Source: an uncultured Clostridia bacterium (GTDB taxonomy: Bacteria > Bacillota > Clostridia > UMGS1883). Taken from it: a stretch of DNA of 6,920 nucleotides. This document shows positions 1 to 6,920 of this stretch, one piece after another; positions within the stretch are counted from its first letter, which is position 1, and every line of letters begins with the position of its first letter. The stretch lies in contig CANRER010000079.1 of assembly GCA_947629615.1 (NCBI GenBank), positions 1 through 6,920 of the forward strand, in the 5' to 3' direction. Both the position numbers and the translations under genes were made by a program. A model generated the notes under the pieces. It saw only the letters and a program-made list of their open reading frames with translations, was not told the origin of the DNA and did no database searches.

Positions 1-627
<627 letters not shown>

Positions 628-635
628 GGGAGGAG
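628..635 (+). promoter_or_regulatory. Ribosome binding site of rpoC
   Basis: The purine run GGGAGGAG sits 7 bases before the ATG at 643, in the short rpoB-rpoC gap. It is a near-consensus Shine-Dalgarno site and fixes the rpoC start. Only 15 bases separate the two genes, so rpoC is expected to be translated from the same message as rpoB. Confidence 0.9.
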
Positions 636-642
636 TTGTGTT

Positions 643-4458
<3,816 letters not shown>

Positions 4459-4466
4459 AACCAATG

Positions 4467-4507
4467 AATAAGGGGCCGAACCCAAAGGTCGGCCCCTTGT
4501 TTCCTTT
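4467..4507 (+). terminator. Intrinsic terminator of the rpoBC operon
   Basis: A perfect 10-bp inverted repeat, AAGGGGCCGA (4470-4479) with TCGGCCCCTT (4489-4498), encloses a 9-base loop. It can be extended outward by a U-G and two A-U pairs, and it is followed by the T-rich stretch GTTTCCTTT. It begins about ten bases after the rpoC stop, exactly where an operon-closing Rho-independent terminator is expected. The T-tract is interrupted by two C residues, so some read-through into the downstream GH13 gene is possible. Confidence 0.9.
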
Positions 4508-4529
4508 GAATTATGAGCTATATGTTCCG

Positions 4530-4536
4530 AAAGGGG
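4530..4536 (+). promoter_or_regulatory. Ribosome binding site that decides the GH13 start (TTG at 4545)
   Basis: AAAGGGG lies 8 bases before an in-frame TTG at 4545. The upstream in-frame ATG at 4464 has no recognisable ribosome binding site and lies at the edge of the terminator hairpin. The in-frame TTG codons at 4497 and 4506 are also within the terminator. This site is therefore the best-supported initiation point for the downstream gene. Confidence 0.65.
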
Positions 4537-4544
4537 TAAAAATT

Positions 4545-6485
4545 TTGAATATAGAGCATCACTCCCGGAAAATTGCTTACCGAAACCCATGTGGCGCCGT
4601 TTGCTGCGGCACAACGGTAAAGCTGAGAGTGGCGGTTGAAAGCTACACCGTGCCGGAAACCGTGGAATGTGTCGTCGGCGGTGAAGCGGTGCGAATGTAC
4701 TATATTATGGAAATAAACCACAACCGTATTTTCGAGTGCAAGGTTAAAATGCCCGCCTCCGAGGGCCTTGTGTGGTACGCCTTCCACGTCCGCGCCGACG
4801 GCGGCGAAGCGTGGTGCGGCAACAATCCGGAGTTCCTCGGCGGCATTGGCCGAACCTATAGCGAAAGGCCCGACAAATTTTTCCAGATAACCGTCTACGA
4901 CAAGGACTACAAAACGCCGGACTGGATGAAGAACGCCGTCGTATACCAGATTTTCCCCGACCGCTTTTACCGCGCCGGCGAAACCGAGTTCCACGGTATC
5001 CGCCGCGAATGGGGCGAAACGCCCTACTATAAGGCCTCGCAGTTCGGCGGCGAATACACCAGCGACGACTTTTTCGGCGGCAACTTCGCCGGGCTGCGCG
5101 AAAAGCTGCCCTACCTTAAGGACTTGGGCGTAACCGCGGTGTACCTTAACCCTATATTCAAGTCGCAGTCGAACCACCGCTACAACACCGGCGATTACGA
5201 AACCGTAGACCCGCTTCTCGGCTCAAATGAGGAATTTGAGGAGCTGGCGGCGCTGTTCAAAAGAAACGGCATACGCATTATTCTGGACGGCGTTTTCAGC
5301 CACACCGGCGACGACAGCCGCTATTTCAACAAGTACGGCAGTTACGACAGCGTCGGCGCGTATCAAAGCGAGGACAGCCCGTACTACGACTGGTACAACT
5401 TTTCCGACTGGCCCGATAAGTACGAGTCTTGGTGGGGCTTTACCACTCTGCCGAACGTCCACGAAATGACCGACAGCTATCTCGATTACATCGTGCGCGG
5501 CAAAAATTCCATCGTGAAACGCTGGCTCAAAAAGGGAGCCTCCGGCTGGCGGCTTGACGTCGCCGACGAGCTGCCCGACGAATTTATAAAGGAGCTGCGA
5601 AAGGCCGTCAAGGCCGGCGACAAAAACGCCGTACTCATCGGCGAGGTCTGGGAGGACGCCAGCCATAAGATAAGCTACGGCAAGCAGAGAGAGTATTTTT
5701 GGGGCAAAAGCCTCGATTCCGTCATGAACTACGTCAGCCGCGACGCCATACTGAGCTACGTGATGTCCGGCGACGCTCCGCTGTTTTTAAGGCGGCTCAG
5801 CTCGCTTTACGAAAACTACCCGCACGAGGCGCTTTATTCCTGCCTCAACCTCATATCCACCCACGACGTGCCGCGCGCTCTCACGATTTTAAGCGGAGCT
5901 CCGTCGGTTGACGCGATGACCCGCGAGCAGCAGGCCTATTACGTTATCCCGCCCGCCGAGCTGGCCCTTGCGGAGCTTCGGCTGCGTATGGCCGTCGCGA
6001 TACAAATGACTATCCCCGGCGCGCCCTGTGTCTACTACGGCGACGAAGCCGGCATGAGCGGCTACACCGACCCCTTCAACCGCGCCTGCTACCCGTGGGG
6101 CAACGAGGATAAGGATATGCTCGACTTCTTTAAGCGGCTTATCGCCCTGCGCAAAAAATATCAGTGCCTAAGGACGGGCGGCTTCCTCGGGGTGTTCTCC
6201 TACGAGGACATGGCGATTTATATGCGCTGCATCAGCGGCGGCAAGGACGTGTTCGGCAAAAAGGCCGAGGACGGCATGATACTTGTGGCTGTAAACCCGC
6301 TCGAAAGCGGGGCCGACTCTATAACTCTCGATATGGACAGATACGGCGTGACCGCCGCGGCCGACGCCCTGACCGGCGAGCCTATCCCCTGCTCCGACGG
6401 CATAATCGAGCTTAAGATAAAGCCCATGAGCTTCGTTATCGCCGAGCTTGAGCGGAGCGACGACTCCCCCATTATACTTGACTGA
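4545..6485 (+). CDS. Alpha-amylase family (GH13) enzyme, neopullulanase/cyclomaltodextrinase-like, cytoplasmic
   Basis: A 646-residue glycoside hydrolase family 13 protein, numbered from the TTG start. Residues 1-115 look like the beta-sandwich domain that precedes the barrel in neopullulanases and maltogenic amylases; the opening NIEHHSRKIAYRNP resembles their usual N-terminus. The TIM barrel starts near VVYQIFPDRF (132-141). Conserved regions are DGVFSH (248-253), GWRLDVADE (334-342, nucleophile D338), IGEVWE (365-370, acid/base E367) and STHD (438-441, transition-state stabiliser D441), so the catalytic triad is intact. A C-terminal beta domain follows from about 545. No signal peptide or membrane segment is seen, which suggests hydrolysis of imported maltodextrins, cyclodextrins or pullulan fragments in the cytoplasm. 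The MPKLN signature of typical neopullulanases is not present; WWGFTTLPNV (296-305) is found instead, so exact specificity is open. A longer start at ATG 4464 would add 27 residues but lies in the rpoC terminator. Family assignment is firm, substrate is not. Confidence 0.93.
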   Translation: MNIEHHSRKIAYRNPCGAVCCGTTVKLRVAVESYTVPETVECVVGGEAVRMYYIMEINHNRIFECKVKMPASEGLVWYAFHVRADGGEAWCGNNPEFLGGIGRTYSERPDKFFQITVYDKDYKTPDWMKNAVVYQIFPDRFYRAGETEFHGIRREWGETPYYKASQFGGEYTSDDFFGGNFAGLREKLPYLKDLGVTAVYLNPIFKSQSNHRYNTGDYETVDPLLGSNEEFEELAALFKRNGIRIILDGVFSHTGDDSRYFNKYGSYDSVGAYQSEDSPYYDWYNFSDWPDKYESWWGFTTLPNVHEMTDSYLDYIVRGKNSIVKRWLKKGASGWRLDVADELPDEFIKELRKAVKAGDKNAVLIGEVWEDASHKISYGKQREYFWGKSLDSVMNYVSRDAILSYVMSGDAPLFLRRLSSLYENYPHEALYSCLNLISTHDVPRALTILSGAPSVDAMTREQQAYYVIPPAELALAELRLRMAVAIQMTIPGAPCVYYGDEAGMSGYTDPFNRACYPWGNEDKDMLDFFKRLIALRKKYQCLRTGGFLGVFSYEDMAIYMRCISGGKDVFGKKAEDGMILVAVNPLESGADSITLDMDRYGVTAAADALTGEPIPCSDGIIELKIKPMSFVIAELERSDDSPIILD

Positions 6486-6490
6486 CGAAC

Positions 6491-6518
6491 AAACGCCGTC
6501 CGCACTCGGCCGGCGTTT
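6491..6518 (+). terminator. Probable intrinsic terminator after the GH13 gene
   Basis: An 8-bp perfect inverted repeat, AAACGCCG (6491-6498) with CGGCGTTT (6511-6518), encloses 12 bases that could add two more pairs beyond one mismatch. It starts six bases after the GH13 stop. The only T-run is the TTT at the end of the stem itself, followed by CGCATATG, so termination may be weak and the downstream gene could be partly co-transcribed. Confidence 0.6.
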
Positions 6519-6525
6519 CGCATAT

Positions 6526-6531
6526 GAGGTG
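6526..6531 (+). promoter_or_regulatory. Ribosome binding site of the rRNA methyltransferase gene
   Basis: GAGGTG, matching part of the Shine-Dalgarno consensus, lies just upstream of ATG 6536 (6 bases after its AGG core). It favours that start over the in-frame ATG at 6524, which has no purine-rich site in front and would add only four residues. Confidence 0.7.
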
Positions 6532-6535
6532 CCAC

Positions 6536-6920
6536 ATGAAAAACGACCGCCTTATTCTTGATACGGTTGACGTCGGCAGCGACGGCGAGGGCATAATGAA
6601 GCGTCCCGACGGGTACGCCTATTTTGTGCCGGGAGCCGTTCCCGGCGACAAAGCCGAGATTTTGGTGCTGAAGGAAAACAAAAGCTACGGCTACGGCAAG
6701 CTGCTGCGCGTCGTCAGGCCGTCGCCCCGCCGCGTCGAGCCGGCCTGCCCGGTTTTCGGAAAATGCGGCGGCTGCGCCATGCTTTGCTGCGACTATTCCC
6801 TACAGCTTGAGCTGAAGGAGCGCAAGGTGCGCGACTGCCTGACCCGCCTCGGCGGAATTGAGGCCCCGCTCGTCACCCCCTGCGTGCCGAGCGAGCCTAA
6901 TCTCGGCTGCCGCAACAAGG
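6536..6920 (+). CDS. rlmD: 23S rRNA (uracil-C5)-methyltransferase, RlmD/RumA type, N-terminal part (3' end outside window)
   Basis: The first 128 codons of an S-adenosylmethionine-dependent RNA uracil-C5-methyltransferase; the frame is still open at the window edge. Residues 5-60 form a TRAM-type RNA-binding domain, with the typical GSDGEGI and VPGAVPGDKAEI. Next comes the iron-sulfur motif CPVFGKCGGC, giving C71, C77 and C80 with the C-X5-C-X2-C spacing of RumA/RlmD; the fourth ligand and the catalytic domain lie beyond the window. The presence of TRAM and cluster cysteines separates it from TrmA. Characterised relatives methylate U1939 of 23S rRNA (E. coli RlmD), or both U747 and U1939 (RlmCD of Gram-positive bacteria); which applies cannot be told here. 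A small oddity is CRNK (125-128) where the family normally has YRNK. It follows the GH13 gene by 50 bases that contain a hairpin. Confidence 0.9.
   Translation, partial: MKNDRLILDTVDVGSDGEGIMKRPDGYAYFVPGAVPGDKAEILVLKENKSYGYGKLLRVVRPSPRRVEPACPVFGKCGGCAMLCCDYSLQLELKERKVRDCLTRLGGIEAPLVTPCVPSEPNLGCRNK

Noticed and set aside
4497..4524. Possible promoter for the GH13 gene: TTGTTT and TATATG with a 16-base spacer
   Set aside because: Both boxes are poor matches, the -35 candidate overlaps the terminator stem, and the predicted transcript would start at or just after the ribosome binding site. A promoter is needed or read-through must occur, but this site is too weak to call.

Overview
The window is an ordinary chromosomal segment with four genes, all on the + strand. 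It suggests a Gram-positive, low-acetate-of-ambiguity case: probably a clostridial bacterium (class Clostridia, perhaps an Oscillospirales-like lineage) with a GC-rich genome. The reasons are a Bacillus/Clostridium-type RpoC with no large insertion in the trigger loop, strong purine-rich Shine-Dalgarno sites, mostly G or C at third codon positions, and a clostridial-type GH13 enzyme. The taxonomic placement is inference from remembered protein sequences; no search was run.

Layout: 1-627 is the 3' end of rpoB (RNA polymerase beta subunit; its 5' part lies outside the window). After a 15-base gap carrying a strong ribosome binding site comes complete rpoC (643-4458, beta' subunit, 1271 residues). 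Directly after the rpoC stop is a clear intrinsic terminator (stem 4470-4498) that closes the rpoBC transcript. Next is a cytoplasmic alpha-amylase-family (GH13) enzyme. Its longest open frame begins inside the terminator, but the better start is a TTG at 4545 behind an AAAGGGG site. A second, weaker hairpin (6491-6518) separates it from the 5' part of an RlmD/RumA-type 23S rRNA uracil-C5-methyltransferase gene (6536 to the window edge).

How the genes relate: RpoB and RpoC together form the RNA polymerase active centre and are co-transcribed. The GH13 enzyme (intracellular maltodextrin breakdown) and the rRNA methyltransferase have no evident functional tie to rpoBC or to each other. The terminator argues that they are separate transcription units. 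The usual Firmicutes continuation of rpoC (an L7Ae-like ribosomal protein gene, then rpsL, rpsG, fusA, tuf) is absent here.

I found no mobile element, CRISPR array, RNA gene or unknown system. The points most worth a second look are within RpoC: one Arg in place of the near-universal Arg-Arg pair at the C-terminal end of the bridge helix, and an extra segment of roughly 50 residues after the conserved YYLT motif. Both RNA polymerase subunits also end in long acidic tails.
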